In this document: one piece after another, positions 25,730 through 38,590 of the stretch
Layout of the letters: every line of letters begins with the position of its first letter
Numbering within the stretch: position 1 is the first letter of the stretch
Assembly (NCBI GenBank): GCA_013397455.1
Contig: VYZB01000282.1
Span: forward strand, 69,263-133,262
DNA from: Crotophaga sulcirostris
Lineage: Eukaryota; Chordata; Aves; Cuculiformes; Crotophagidae
DNA: 64,000 bases
Direction: 5' to 3'
Notes under the pieces: model-generated
Told to the model about the DNA's origin: nothing
The model's input: the letters and a program-made list of their open reading frames with translations, nothing else
The model's database searches: none
Program-made: the position numbers and the translations under genes

Positions 25730-25890
25730 TTAGTTAAAGTGAAAGTACTCAAGCGTCTGAACTGTACATTACTTATCTTTACGAGAAAATTGTGGAACTC
25801 ATTGACACAAAGTGTTGTGAAGTTTAAAGGTATAAGTGAAACAGGAGAGGAATTTGATAGATTTTCTGACCATGGACTTGATAAAGGCTG
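25730..25890 (+). mobile_element. Ancient CR1-like 3' region
   Basis: The phrase TTGTGGAACTCATTGACACA followed by GTGTTGTGAAG, AAAGGTATAAGTG and GAATTTGATAGATTTTCTG follows the order of the 3' part of old CR1/L3 elements of amniotes (TGTGGAACTC..TTGCCAC..GTTGTG..., then a ...TTAGATAAATT-like stretch). It is strongly diverged and no terminal repeat is visible. Confidence 0.5.
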
Positions 25891-28800
25891 AAATGTACAG
25901 GTCTGGGAGTCACTCAGGTGATCCTGAAGCTGGATCCCGAGTCTACATTGTGAAGAACGCCCCTCATCACTCCACTACACTCATTCTGCAGGAGTCTGGC
26001 TGCTCTTGTAGAGGCAGCAGCACACTGCTTGAGTCAGTATGGTTCTTCTTAACCTCTTACCCTCTGCAGGTTGTAAGTCTGTTAAGAGCTGAATCTGCAC
26101 AGGGAGACAGACGCAAGGATGTCTGGAGGAAATGAGTGAGTGGTGGGAAATGATAACATGGTGGGTAATTTGGAAAAGGCAGAAAGCAGTAGTAGTCTTG
26201 AAGAGTACATGGTAACTCATGTGAAGGAATAGGTCTGAAATAATAGAAGGAGCTTTAAATAACTTGCTACTAACAGATTTTGGACAAGGTGTCTCCTTCC
26301 CGCTTTCCTCTCCTCACCAACAACTCATAGAATTTGACAGCCTTTAAAGGAAAGGGGGTCAAATGCACAGGACAAATAGGGAGAAAAGTCAGAGAGAAAA
26401 GGATGGTATACAAAATTTTACAGATAAAATACGCGTTTAACCATCTGATGAGATATAAAATCTCTTCTTTAGCTCGAGATAAAGGCCAGTATGCATAAAG
26501 TTGTATCCACTTCACTTAACATACACATCCTGCCCTAGAAGGTGTAAAACAAAAGCAAGAGCAATGTTTTGCAGAAAGTTGTGTCCTGCAGCCAGAAGAC
26601 TAGACCTGTGTGTAATCAGAATGGGTAGGTGGAAAATGTTATCTTGTTTTAGCTAGCTCTATGGGAAATGATGCTGATAGTTACGAGTTTTTGACAACTA
26701 TAAGCAAATCTCTGCCTCTCAGTCTGTAGTTTAGGTAGAATGCTAACTTAGATCCTCCTAATTATGCTGAGGTAACCAACTGAGCACCCAAAAAAGCACG
26801 TTTTGAAAGAAAAGGCACTACTTAAAAGTGATTCTATTATCTGCATTGCTAAATAATTTGTTTACAGAACTCTGCTTAGGAACAAAAAGAAAAGAGCCAA
26901 ACCCACCTAGAAATAATTAGACGCAGTAGGCACTAGAGGATCTATTTGGCAGTTTTTGTGAAACCCACTTCTTCACTAAAGGCATGTGAGGATGTTGAAA
27001 ACTGCAAGTCTGGGTCTTCAGGAAGCATCTGAAAAGTAATGGGAGACCAAGATATAAAGAGTTCTTGGTAAAACTCTCAAGTGAGAAAAATGGTATCAGA
27101 AGAATTCGTAATTTTTTTACAAATGGTACTGGAGGTATTTCCAAGTTTAAGATTTAAACCCAGAGCTAGAATGAATATAATAGCTGGCCTGTACAAACCT
27201 GCTGAAATTCTGCTTAGTCCCTTTGTCAGCCATTACACCCAACAAAGTGCAGGATGATTTGTTCAGGAAAATGTAGGCAATCCATGTGATTTGTGTAGAA
27301 AACAGGTAGAGAAAGATGAACTCATCACACATCAGGATTCGTGCCTTTCTGCTATGACATTTCTCTTTTTTTGGAGAAAAATATTCATTTTACTAAAATA
27401 CAGGCTCTGACTCTGAAGCACCTTGCTGCTGTTCTGGTTTTACAAGGGTGCAACTCGTCTGTGTTAGCCTGGGATCAAAGCTGCCCTCCTGACCTGTCTT
27501 TGCTTCTATGTATTAAAACAAGCTGTTTGCAACTCAGACTTAAACATTGTAAGATTTGATAAATGAGCTTTAACCCGAGGTCTCTTGTTAATTGGGATAT
27601 CTGAAACTTGTTTCAGTTAAAGCAGTCATCTTCTGAAGGTATTTGGGGACCAAGTCTCATTCCAGGAAATATTAATTAATTCAGTACCTAACTATTTGGA
27701 GGGTCGAGCCCACTGGCCATATGATGGAAGTACAACATCCTATAAAAAAACCTTGTCCTTTAGCACAGTAGAAGCCAGTTCAAACTCCTAATGAAGTTAC
27801 TCTTTTACCAGTACATTTTTTTACAAATTCCTACTACCGTTCAAACTGCATTATTTCTCAGAAATACCATGGACATTATTCCAGAAGACATGGTATTCCA
27901 GAAGACGTGCTGGACACTGGTGGGATCCGTGGTGGGAGGAGGGAGACCCTTGTGCAGTGTGAGCTGGGTGGTGGCACACCTCTCAGGGGACATCTGGGGC
28001 AAAGGACAAGAAGTAGTGCTGTCAGTAGAGTCCTGTCTGTAGGGCAAAGCCTTAGGGTTAGTCAAATGGGGACACATTCTTGACTGTGGTGCTAAAATTC
28101 CCCTCTGGATCTCCACCCTCACCCAACAGTATATGGGAGTGTGAAAGGTTCTTTTTCTTTGCTGGGGAAGAACCAACTCAAATCACCCTGCATTTTATTC
28201 TGAGCACGTACAAATGTAGTTTTGATGGAGTGGTTGCTGCACTGGAAATTCACAGGAAAGTATACCTGGTGATAATTTATTCATACACTCAGGTCTTCAG
28301 TTGTCGGCATCCTGAAGGTGAAGATCAAAACATGTTAACACTGTAAATGCAATGTTTCAGACAAGTTAAAGGTGCATTTTGGGCTGTGTGAGATCCTTGC
28401 TTTATTTATTTGCTTATTTACCTAGTCAATGTCAATTAGTATTATTGAGTAAATTAATAGATTTAAATCAGTAGGGAAAAAAAAATCTAAATGTTTTCTG
28501 TGAGAAGGTCATTTAAATAAAACCTCAAAACTAGAAAACACCAGAAAAATGGAAAAACAGTACTTTCTTTTATACTTTTTTTAGGAAATTTTAATTCATT
28601 TCGGCCTTTTAAAGGAAAGTTAAAATAGAACTGCTTGAAACAATGCGAAGCAGAGTGAACACAATTTCTTTCAAAGCTATACATTTTCAAGGACACTCTT
28701 CTCCCGCTCTATCTAGGAGGAATTCCTCACTTCAGACATCTTTCTTGGTTTTGTCCAGAATTGTTGAACTTATTTTGAAGTGACCTGTAACTTTGTTAAG

Positions 28801-28984
28801 GATATGAAGGTAATTTGATAATACATTTACCATTCAATAAATTGAGAAATGTATTTTAGCTGCGTAAATATAGTTGACTCAGCACTTTCCTTCCCAGTTT
28901 AATAGCCTTTTCACTTGCAATAAAAAAAAAAAAAAGGAAACCTTGGTTTCATATTATACCACAACAGACTTCTTGCAATTGATT
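25891..28984. other. Gene-free unique stretch
   Basis: No gene recognised. It holds a 17-bp tandem duplication at 27878-27911 and a 14-base poly-A tract at 28922-28935. Confidence 0.55.
27878..27911. repeat. 17-bp tandem duplication
   Basis: ATTCCAGAAGACATGGT is followed directly by ATTCCAGAAGACGTGCT, two mismatches apart. Probably a replication-slippage duplication. Confidence 0.8.
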
Positions 28985-29200
28985 TGAAAACATGAACCGG
29001 AGAGCCTGTCGCTGCAGGGAATGAGCACCATCAGGCCGTGTCCCACTGCCTGGGGATGCCAGGAATGCCAGCCATGCAATGAACATGATTTACTGAGCCA
29101 GACCTGCCCCCAGATTGCTGGCCAGATGAAACACATCTGGAAGCCTGCCCACTGGAAAGACAGGAATGGGCATTATTTAATGCCAGAGATTTTTTTGGGA
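28985..29200. other. Conserved-looking GC-richer block
   Basis: A block with higher G+C than its surroundings and open frames on both strands (29021-29266 plus, 28954-29136 minus). No protein family is recognised and there is no clear splice pair. It may be a conserved noncoding element or an unrecognised exon. Confidence 0.2.
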
Positions 29201-32200
29201 ATAGGACCAAAACCATCTTCTGGGGGAGGAAATGAGAAAGGAAATGGTTTGTTATTCAGAAAATGAGAGAGAAAGAGAGGGAGAAGTGAGCTGTGAAGGT
29301 GAGGATGTGGCTGGCGAGGAGGGGAAGGTTTGTGCACAATATGCATGGAGGAAAAGATGTGCCGGAGTCGGAAGTATCAATGAGCCAGCACAGATATGGA
29401 GGAAGCAAAGCCTGTTTGGAAGGTAAACAGTTCACGATGGAAAAGTGCAGCCTTGCCAAGAATTATAATTTACAGATAATTAAGGGAAAAGGCTAGCATA
29501 AATATGAGAAAAGCTACAAAAACCTCAAAGGTGACTTAAAAAACCCTGTTAACCTTACGATTCAGCATATTACAATTGACAGCAAACAGGAAGAGGAAAG
29601 ATAGACATTATGTAATTAAGTCCTAGACAACCTACCTTTTAATAAGTGTTATCAGTCAAATTTTTATGTTGACTCAGGCAGTAGAGGTTGCTTTCAGCCC
29701 AGAATTATATCACAAATTGTTCAGTGCTGGAAATTGCCCTCACCAGGAAAAGCTGCTGAATGCTACTGGTTCCAAGGACCTGCATTCATGGAATCAGCAA
29801 AGTACATTAAAACCCTCTCATTTTTACATAAAGGTTCCAAAAGACATGACATCACTTACGTCCTAAGGGGAGACAAATCTTTCCTAGAAACATGTGTTCC
29901 AGGTCAGCACTAAAATACTGTGAGGAAGCTGATGATATTGTACCTGAACTGTAGATGAAACTGGTAGGATTTCATTCTCTAGTGTCCCTCCTCAAGTACT
30001 GAAAATTGCAAAAATTTCAAGGAGGAAATCATAGTTTTTCATCAAAACAATTTGAAAAAGGCTGAAATGGAAGGGAGGAGTGTCAGGAAGTAGAGAGCTT
30101 TGTATCTCTCTATACTCTCTACGCTGTGTAATAGCTGCTCTGCAGAAAGAAAAAAAATGCCTTTGCTGTAGCGAGGAGCATAACACATGTTGCTTGGACT
30201 CAACGCTGCCCCTCTGTCACTGCCCTGTGGCCAAGACTCATCCTTTTGCATCTAGGAAGTCTCCCACAAGAAATAAATATTATCATGCATGATTCCCTTA
30301 GGATGTTAACAGAACTAAACAGAATGGTTTTCCTTTCCAACAGGAGAATCTTCTGTTATTCACTAAAATACCAGGAGAATGAGCATCCTTACAGCATTTT
30401 AATGGGAAATAATGACAGAGGCAATTTCTGTTAATATTTCAATGTACTGCAGGGTAACACAAATCTGCAAAGGTTTGTGGGGCTGAATATATACATACAT
30501 TTTTTTTTAACACAACTTTTGACATGGAAAATATACTATTAGCAAATGGGTCTTTCTTCCTACACTTTCAGATTTCATTGGTGCTTAAAGGAAGGTTTAA
30601 TTCTTTTATCTCTGGGGGATGAGGATAAAACCATTTCCTGACACATACATCACTTTTTGTGACATTTTAAAAACACGCATGGAAGGAAATGTGAGAGTGT
30701 GGGCATGTCAGTGTCTTACCTAGTATACCCCAAACCCCAATGTAATTGATAATTTCCTATTAAAATAGTATGATAAATCCACTTTTTTTTGTGTGTGTTG
30801 CAGAGGGAAGGTTTGATTTCATTAATATTTTTCTACTACTGGTGTGTACATGCTTCAGTTGTTTCACAGTCCTCTTGCCTGTTCACTAGGATGGTAGCTA
30901 GAGGCAATCAAATGGGGGCCAGTAATACAATGCTCCTTTGAACAATGTTTCACAGAAAAGACATCTGTTGTGCATACAATCCGTCTTTCAAGAACTAAAA
31001 GAGGTGTTACCCAACATTTCACTTCCTCATACAAATCTCTAGGTTCCTTAAATTCCACATATATGCCATCACGAATAGTACAGTTTTCTTTGTGAAGACA
31101 CACAGCTTGATCTGGGTATTAAAGGCATCTTGAAATTCATACATCCGGACTGGATAAGACATTTCTTCATCTGTAGGGCCTATATAAATATTGTTCTAGT
31201 GGAGATTCAGCTGAACCAGCAATTGGGAGAACTGAATCCTCTGAAGGCAAATGTATTTCTTATTTCTTGGCTACAGTATTAATAAGTGAGGTGTGAAATT
31301 CCCCTTTCATGACATGGTATTTGCAAGTAACTCAAAGCAAAATATTTGTGCTACATTCTGTTCACCTTACTCATTCCATTAGTCCTACCACCTTCAAGGA
31401 GGCTTGCGCTGTTTGTACAGCAGGTAGCATTTGGGTCTTTATTCTACTTCAGCCCGTTGCAATTTGTTTTTGCCCAATGACAGACCAGGGAGATAGAAAC
31501 GTGTTAAATTCAAATTACATTAACTTCCAGTCCTAGATGCTGCTGACGTTTAGGTTTAGGTTCCTTGAGGCTGTAAACTTGTACAGTAGTCTTGGCTCTG
31601 CAGTTACAACTGTTTTTCTGTTCCTGAAACACAGAGGCAATGGAGGAGTCCCACCTGTCAACCATCTTTGGGTTCACATTGTTATGTACCTGAAGACAAA
31701 ACCTGACTGCCTGGTTTCTGCAGGAACAGTGGTAAGATGGTGTGATGGCAATATTTAGGGGTCTGCAAGCTATGCTAGATAATAGTGCTACAAGAGATAA
31801 CAGAGAAGCGCCCTCCTTTAAATGGGCAGGAGGGAAAGTTGCGACCCCATACACATCCTGATACTGACAGAGCAATGTGTACTGGCAAATGCAGTGGCGA
31901 GTAGTGGCCACCCAATTAGTCCTGCTGCTAAAAACCACCCTATGCCAGCTATTAGTAACACAACTTTCTGTAGCGAAAGACCAATGTTACTGTGAAGACT
32001 GAACGCACTCAGTCGTATATCTTGTGAGGAAGGAGTACTTGCTTTGGAAAGGCTACAGCCTTCCTATTAAATAATAATTTTAAAAAGTTTTTAACCCCTG
32101 TGGGTTTCTGCAGCATCTCGACATAAGTTGCCAAAGATTTCTTTTATTAAGGCGCTTTCCAATACTAATCTACTTAGTCAATATCTTACAGTTCTGCATA

Positions 32201-32269
32201 TGTATGTGAAGGTTTGTAATTTCAGCTTTAAATACATATAAAATTTATTCTGACTTTCCTATCGCAGTG
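29201..32269. other. Gene-free unique stretch
   Basis: No gene or clear repeat. The 142-codon minus-strand frame at 31510-31938 shows no domain and overlaps open frames on the other strand. Confidence 0.55.
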
Positions 32270-32880
32270 CTCCTCTCTTCAATTTTCAGCAGAGCGACTG
32301 CGGTGGGTGACTACTGCTGGGGCACGCAGCGATAAGAGCAACTGCTGCTGAGCCTTTCAGTGGCAAGTGCCTCTAAGCCGGAGCTGCACGGAGCAGCAGC
32401 TCGGATGGGCCAAGGCAGCTGACTCAGGCAACACAACTTGAAACATCATTATAATAATGAATTCAGATCTTGAGCGGGCTGACAGCGCTTGGATTTACAA
32501 ATCCCTTCTAAAACACACAGGATTGATGCTGTACTTTAATTAGCAGCCTGGTTGATCCCGGACTTCCAAAAGGGTGATGCTGCAGTGAGCGCAGACATCG
32601 CTAAATAAACAGCACCTTCGCAAGAGCCGCTCTTCAGCCTGGCGAACCTCCTTCAGGTTTCCAGGTTGGCCGTTTGTCAAACTTACAGCATTTGGTGGTT
32701 GCTGGTAATTGATTTTTTTGTTTGTTTTATGAAGAGTTTCATTCAAATGCTTTGAAGAACCTTGGCAGCACTTAAGTGAGCACAGCTAGCGGTGGAAAAT
32801 GAAAGTCAGAGCGGCAAACGGTCAGGGTGTGCCAACAGCCCATGAGTTCAGAGGATTCGAAACTCCAAGGTGATACTTTA
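32270..32880. promoter_or_regulatory. CpG-enriched, conserved-looking block
   Basis: About 16 CpG dinucleotides in 32290-32675 and a few more to 32870, well above the neighbouring sequence, with complex non-repetitive content including GACTGCGGTGG, CACGCAGCGATAA and TTTAATTAGCAGCC. It could be a distal enhancer, a minor promoter or an old exon. The minus frame 32540-32746 is open but unlike any family I know. No TATA box or start-site motif could be assigned. Confidence 0.3.
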
Positions 32881-35800
32881 GTTAGTTCACTGTAATAAGA
32901 AATAATTCTGCAGATCTAATCCAAATGCAACATACTGAAATGCTAATGTGCCTTTGGGTCTGAAGAACTCACAAAAGAGTAATGTCGGCATTGTGTCAGC
33001 ATGACATTACCTACATTATGATTTTCACAAACACATCCAGGAGAGAAAAAAAAAAAAAGAATTGGTTCTTCTTTTTAAACAGGAACAGGCTGTACTTACT
33101 TATTACAAGTCTATAGGCATGTGAATAATCTTCCTCCTCTGATTCCTTATGCACTTTAGTAATCCCCATCTCCTCTGCTCCTTGAGCTGGCTGAGCTGGT
33201 GCACTGTGAGCAGAATACATACCCTACCTCCCACTCCCGTTTCCCAAATTTGCATGTCAAAACTAGCCACCTAAATTCATATTTAGGCATCCAGTTTCAA
33301 AAGTCTTAGAGCTTCTGAAAAATGCAAGTTTGATGCCAGATTGTGTGTTTGACATTCCTCAACATAGAAATAATAATTAAAAGTACACCCCATAACTGAT
33401 GTATAAATACAAACTCACTGGGCATTTTTTGTCATTGCTGATTACCAACTGTTACATGGTGAGGAAAAATGAAAGAAAGACGACAAAAAACTGCTAAAAG
33501 TATTTACAATGTGGATATTAATTAACAATTAATGTTGAGAGTGAGCTGTCTCCTCTTAAACACCTCCTGCTATGACCATTCACAGGAACGTGTGCAATAA
33601 TGGGACACAAGAGAAGATGGTTTTGGAAACCCTCACGTCTTACGTGATGCTTGTATCCCTAGGAAAAAATGAATCAGAAGGCAGTGCCTGTTGTAGCCCA
33701 TACCCTACTGCACGTGGCGTTTGCTCTCATAGGGGTGTCATCTTAAAAGTCAGCAGAAGGACCAGTGAAGAGCAGGGACCTTTTGACAGAAACCTGCCTT
33801 CTCTCTTAAGATACACACACAGCCCTTGACAGGGTGATGTGCTCCCCTCCAACGGAGTTTCCGTTGTGTAAGCTCTTTCAGCAGTTTTTAAACGGGGTGG
33901 GAAATAGAGTCTGTTTGTCAAACACCAACTGGACACATATAAAATGCACTCAGAATTCTTTAAAGATTCACTGTGTTTTATAAAGGATTTAATTTCACAC
34001 ACTCTGTGAGGTCAAAAAGCAACATCAAAAGAGAAAACTCCTTCTGGGATCATGTCTTCTGCACTGAGCATTACCACACACAGGCAAATAGTGGGTGACT
34101 CATACCTGCTGTTTCTTGACTCTGGGTTAAACTTGGAACATAAATTATGTCAATCTGCTCATGTAAATTTTCCACAAATCATGGCTGGCTTGAGTTATAT
34201 GACACACTTTATTTTCCCCAACTGCAGGTATATTTGAATTCAAGTAGGCTGTCAAGTAAATATTTAAAGGTGAAATGTATAAATGAAGACAAAGCGCAGC
34301 CACTAAATGCTGATGTTATGGTCCTTTTGCACGGCGTAAGAGCTGGAAGATTATCCTGCGAATATGAAAGGGTATCTTGATTAAAAATAGCACATGCTAC
34401 CTTAGAGTGTCTTGAGTAGTGAATAAAGATCTCTCATTTGGAGAAGTTGCAGTTTTAAGATTTAAAATAAAACATTTCTTAATTAGAGATTGTCTTCTTT
34501 GCTTCCAGGCCATGACTGTATCATTATTGTTCAGGGTATTACGAATGCCAGAAGAGGTAAAAGAATTAAGAATCAATTAATTATTAATAAATTATAATAA
34601 TATCGAAAGATTGTGGAATATTCAATGTATAGAATAAAAATTGGCTAGAAATAATTGTGGAGAAGAAATTGTTAAAAAATAAAATGTTTTCTTTTTTGGA
34701 GAATGTTTCTTTTTTTCTTTTTGATCATAGGCTAAGTTGCAGCCATCTGTCTGTTTCTGCATTTATCTAAATATGTGCCTGAATATATTTTGGGGGGTTA
34801 TGTCTAATTTACCAGGCCAGCAGAAAGCCACATCCACTCTAGATGCATTCACTTCTTAAAGCTTCAGATAAAGAGGTCAAGGTCATAGCTGAGCCAGCTT
34901 GTAGAATAGGAATTGAATCACAGTAACTTTCCTACGTTGAGAAATGTAGGCAGGAGTTTTGCTCTGTGATTCATTTCCTTTTAAGTGCATTCAGTTCCAT
35001 CTCAGGCTTGAGAATATTTTTAAGCTATCCCTTTGTTTCAGATATTCCTTAGCACAGCTTTGTGTTAGTGCTGAGAAAACAAGAATAGGTTGGGTTTAAA
35101 AGTGCCGCTGTAGGTTTTAAGTGTCGTGTTCTGTATTTCAGGTGACCCAGGGAAAAATTCTCTCAACAGATTCTTGGAGAAGTGATGGTCAGCCCAATCA
35201 CAAATGAAACCATTGTGCTTCCAAAGCGCAACTCTTAATGAGTGATACTCAAAAGTCTAGCATAAACAAGGAATTTGGGATTTGGAAAATTCACGTGTCA
35301 CTTAACTAGAAGCCAAATGTTTCTTTTTGCATACTACATGGTATAAAATAAAAATCAGTTCTCAGTTTGGAAACCATATCATTTAATATTACAGTCTTTC
35401 ATGACTGAAAATGAAGTACTGAAGTTATCATGTTGCCAGCTTTGTCTGTAATTTAGCCAAATATATTACTTTAAATTAGAAATGTAATTATGCAGATTAA
35501 AATTTCACCTTTTTTTGAAGCCTGCCGGTTGGAAGCCACACCAGGTGTGTGATTTAGTATCCAAACCTGCTTTCATTAAAGTAAATGCCTGCAGTAGCAA
35601 ACAGAAACCATAACTAACATGATGTCCCGAGTTGTTAGTGGTGGTGGCACAAGGGACAATTTAATTAGTAAGCCATTCTTCCTCTACAGTTCCAGGCAGA
35701 CCACTGAGAATGAGTAAAGTTGTTATTGACTTCACAGGAGAGTAGTACAAAGGACTGGGCACCAGAAGGTCGTGGGACATGCAGATAAAACACAGTTTGG

Positions 35801-38349
35801 AGAATTTACAGGGCACGTACCATGCTATGGGAAACCTGTGCAACACATTTGTTCCCAGAATCCGCAGCTTAGTGGCAGAGAGATGCCTAAATCTACCCTA
35901 TCTGACTGGGGCAAATTTTCCAGGAAAAGAGTGCCAAGCCCCCCAAAACACAACAAGCTCCAAGAGGAGGCACCTTACAGTGTGCAAGGTTATAGGTGTA
36001 GGATTCCAGTCATTTGCCAGTGAAATTTGGGCACAAGCAGACCAGAGGTTTTTAAAACCTCAGTCCAGCGCTTGTAGAAGTACACCTTAAAAACAAAGTA
36101 AGAGAGTAATCAGCTCATTTGCAAAGCTCTTTGTTCACTAACTAGTACATAAGAGCTTCTTCTCTTGAAAGAAATCATAGCAACTGAATGTAAGATGCTA
36201 TTTTTATTTTGCAAAATGAAGCATAATTATTTAGAACGTTTTCTAAAAGAGCACTTTGTAACCTAAGAAAAATATAGTGCAGTACAACATAATATCTTAA
36301 GATATTCTCTCATTCTGAGTAGTACTGCCTCTGTGTATATTCAGAAAAACATTAGGCAGAAATATAAACGACTCACAATTATGTTTCTGGGAGGTAAAAA
36401 GACTCAGGGACCTATGAAAGAGCAGAAAGTACTCAAAAAAATCATCCTGTAACTCCTGTGAGGCTTTTGGGTATGGGATGTTAGTTTGAGACTCCATTAC
36501 CTTGCTTTATAACTGTTTTATAGCCCACATGCCAAAACAGCACTAGTTTTGTTTTGATATACATGTTCATGTATTTCTTTGGAAATTATCACTACTTTTA
36601 TTTGCTAAACTGGGGAGAATTCCAAATTATGTGCCAATTGTTTCGTATGTTCAACCTCTGCCTGAGTTGAGTACTTATATTTACAGTCTATATTTCACAG
36701 TGTGTGCTGTTGCTTCAAAATTTTATTTAGCAAAATAGAAATAGAGGAACAAATAAAGGCACCAAATGTGAAGTATAGCCAGAAGGCTTTGACAGAAATA
36801 ACAGCAGGGCCACTTCGTCTTTACAGCATTTGATTCAGTGACATTGCAACTGACAAGGTTTCTGCTTTGAGCATTTAATTCTGTAATTTAAAGTACACTT
36901 CAATACAACATAAAAAGGAGGAACGTCCAATTCAGTCACAAACACGAATCCATAAGTTTAGAGTGATATAAACACTGGTGTTTTTCATCTGAGTATTTTA
37001 TAAGCAAACCTGCTACCTCCACGTAAAAAATAGTGGTAGTTAGGCACTAATTTATCCCACAGATATCTGAAACTTAACTAATACTTCATAGTACAATTGT
37101 TTATTGATGAATACGACTAGAATTTGAAACTAGAATTTTAAATTCATTAAAATCCATAAATTATACTGAATTTAGAAAGAGATAAGAGTAAATATAGGAA
37201 TAAAATTCCAAAGTCATTCCAAAATAATAGAAAAATCAATTTGATGAAGGAATCTTTGTTTAGTGTATCATGATATTCAGTTTCATACACTATACTATAA
37301 CCCTGTAGAAGGAAATATCAAATTAGATAAACCAGACTAGTATAGATGCAGGAGGTCAAAATTTCTGAGTGACTCTTTGAATAAAGAGAGAACTATGACC
37401 TTCTCATTGTTATCTGTGTTTCTTTTCAGGGATTCAATATTTTGTCACATTAGCTTCTGATTAGATACACATATGGTGAAAAATTATTATCCTCAAACAA
37501 CATCGCAGTCCCCACCTCCTTGTAGAAGACAATATTATTATTATTACATGTGGTTTCACTTGCCAACTCTGATAACGTACAACTTGATGCTATAAAAACA
37601 AAATGCCTGGACAGTCTTGGAAGGTTTGCTTGAAACATATTATGAATAAAGAAACAGAGATGATTGACTGGAAATAACAAGGCAACAACGTATCTCTACA
37701 GTAATAGCAGTGACATTCACGAAGGAAGAAAGCAGGACAATATTTTTAGCCTGTTGCAGCCTGTGGTGTCTACAGTGATGTCTAATTGTCCTGTCTTACC
37801 AGGTCTATTGTAACATGATTTTAAAAATCAGACTAATTCGATTTAGTCCTAGTTGAGGCTGGTACAGGATAAAAAGAAAATCCAGATTGCATATGGACTG
37901 TTTAGGGAAGACAAATGGACCTACCAGAAGTATTACTACTTGTGGGGATGTCTTGGCAGTCCAGTTCTGTATTCCCTAAGTAAAAGACTGCCTGGGCATT
38001 GCAAGTGCCAGAGCTATGGAAAATAAATGCATTCGCCAGAGAAGAATTGGTTATATCCACTGGGTACACCTGCTCTTTGTCAGCTGCTCTGTGGGAGATT
38101 ATTTGTTATTAAATTCCTTCACCTTTCCAATATGGGAAGTAAGTATGGCCATATTCAGTTGATCATAAAAAGGATACTCAGAATTACAGGGCAACTTGGA
38201 AAAAAATCTTGCTTTGGAGTATGTTTACCTTAGACAGGAGAGGCATGAGAAGAGACAGTGTGCAAACAAACAACAAAATAAATGCTTTGAAGTACGAAGA
38301 TCCATGCATTTTCACTCTTTGTAACTCATCAGGAGAGTGTAATGGGTCA
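32881..38349. other. Gene-free unique stretch
   Basis: No gene or mobile element recognised. It contains one nuclear-receptor-like direct repeat (34874-34885) and strongly AT-rich DNA around 34560-34690 and 37080-37210. Confidence 0.55.
34874..34885 (+). promoter_or_regulatory. DR0 nuclear-receptor half-site pair
   Basis: AGGTCAAGGTCA, two perfect AGGTCA half-sites with no spacer, which also contains TCAAGGTCA, the extended half-site preferred by ERR and NR5A receptors; DR0 is the GCNF-type arrangement. A single 12-bp match can occur by chance in 64 kb, so occupancy is speculative. Confidence 0.3.
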
Positions 38350-38590
38350 TTTAATAAAACAAAAAGGTGGAAAATTTAAGAGTGGTAAATTAAAAAAAAT
38401 CTATATAAAAACTGTGAAACTCCTTATCACAGAGGTTCTTGGAGGACAAGAAAGTAATAGGATTTAAAAAGGATTAGACATTTATATGCATATCTGGAAG
38501 AGTCCGGGGTATAATTAAAGATACCAAACATTTCAGAAGGGGTATTAAATCTTGCATTCAAGCCTTACACCATTCTCTGTTAATGAAGGC
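38350..38590 (+). mobile_element. Ancient CR1-like LINE 3' end
   Basis: A fairly clear old amniote CR1 relic. In order: AAGGTGGAAAATTTAAGAG, ACTGTGAAACTCCTTATCAC, AGAGGTTCTTGGAGGACAAG, GGATTTAAAAAGGATTAGAC, ATTTATATGCATATCTGGAA, and a tail region GGGGTATTAAATCTTGCATT. This matches the known layout of the 3' end of older CR1/L3-type elements rather than the avian-specific copies with ATTCTATG tails. Confidence 0.7.
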
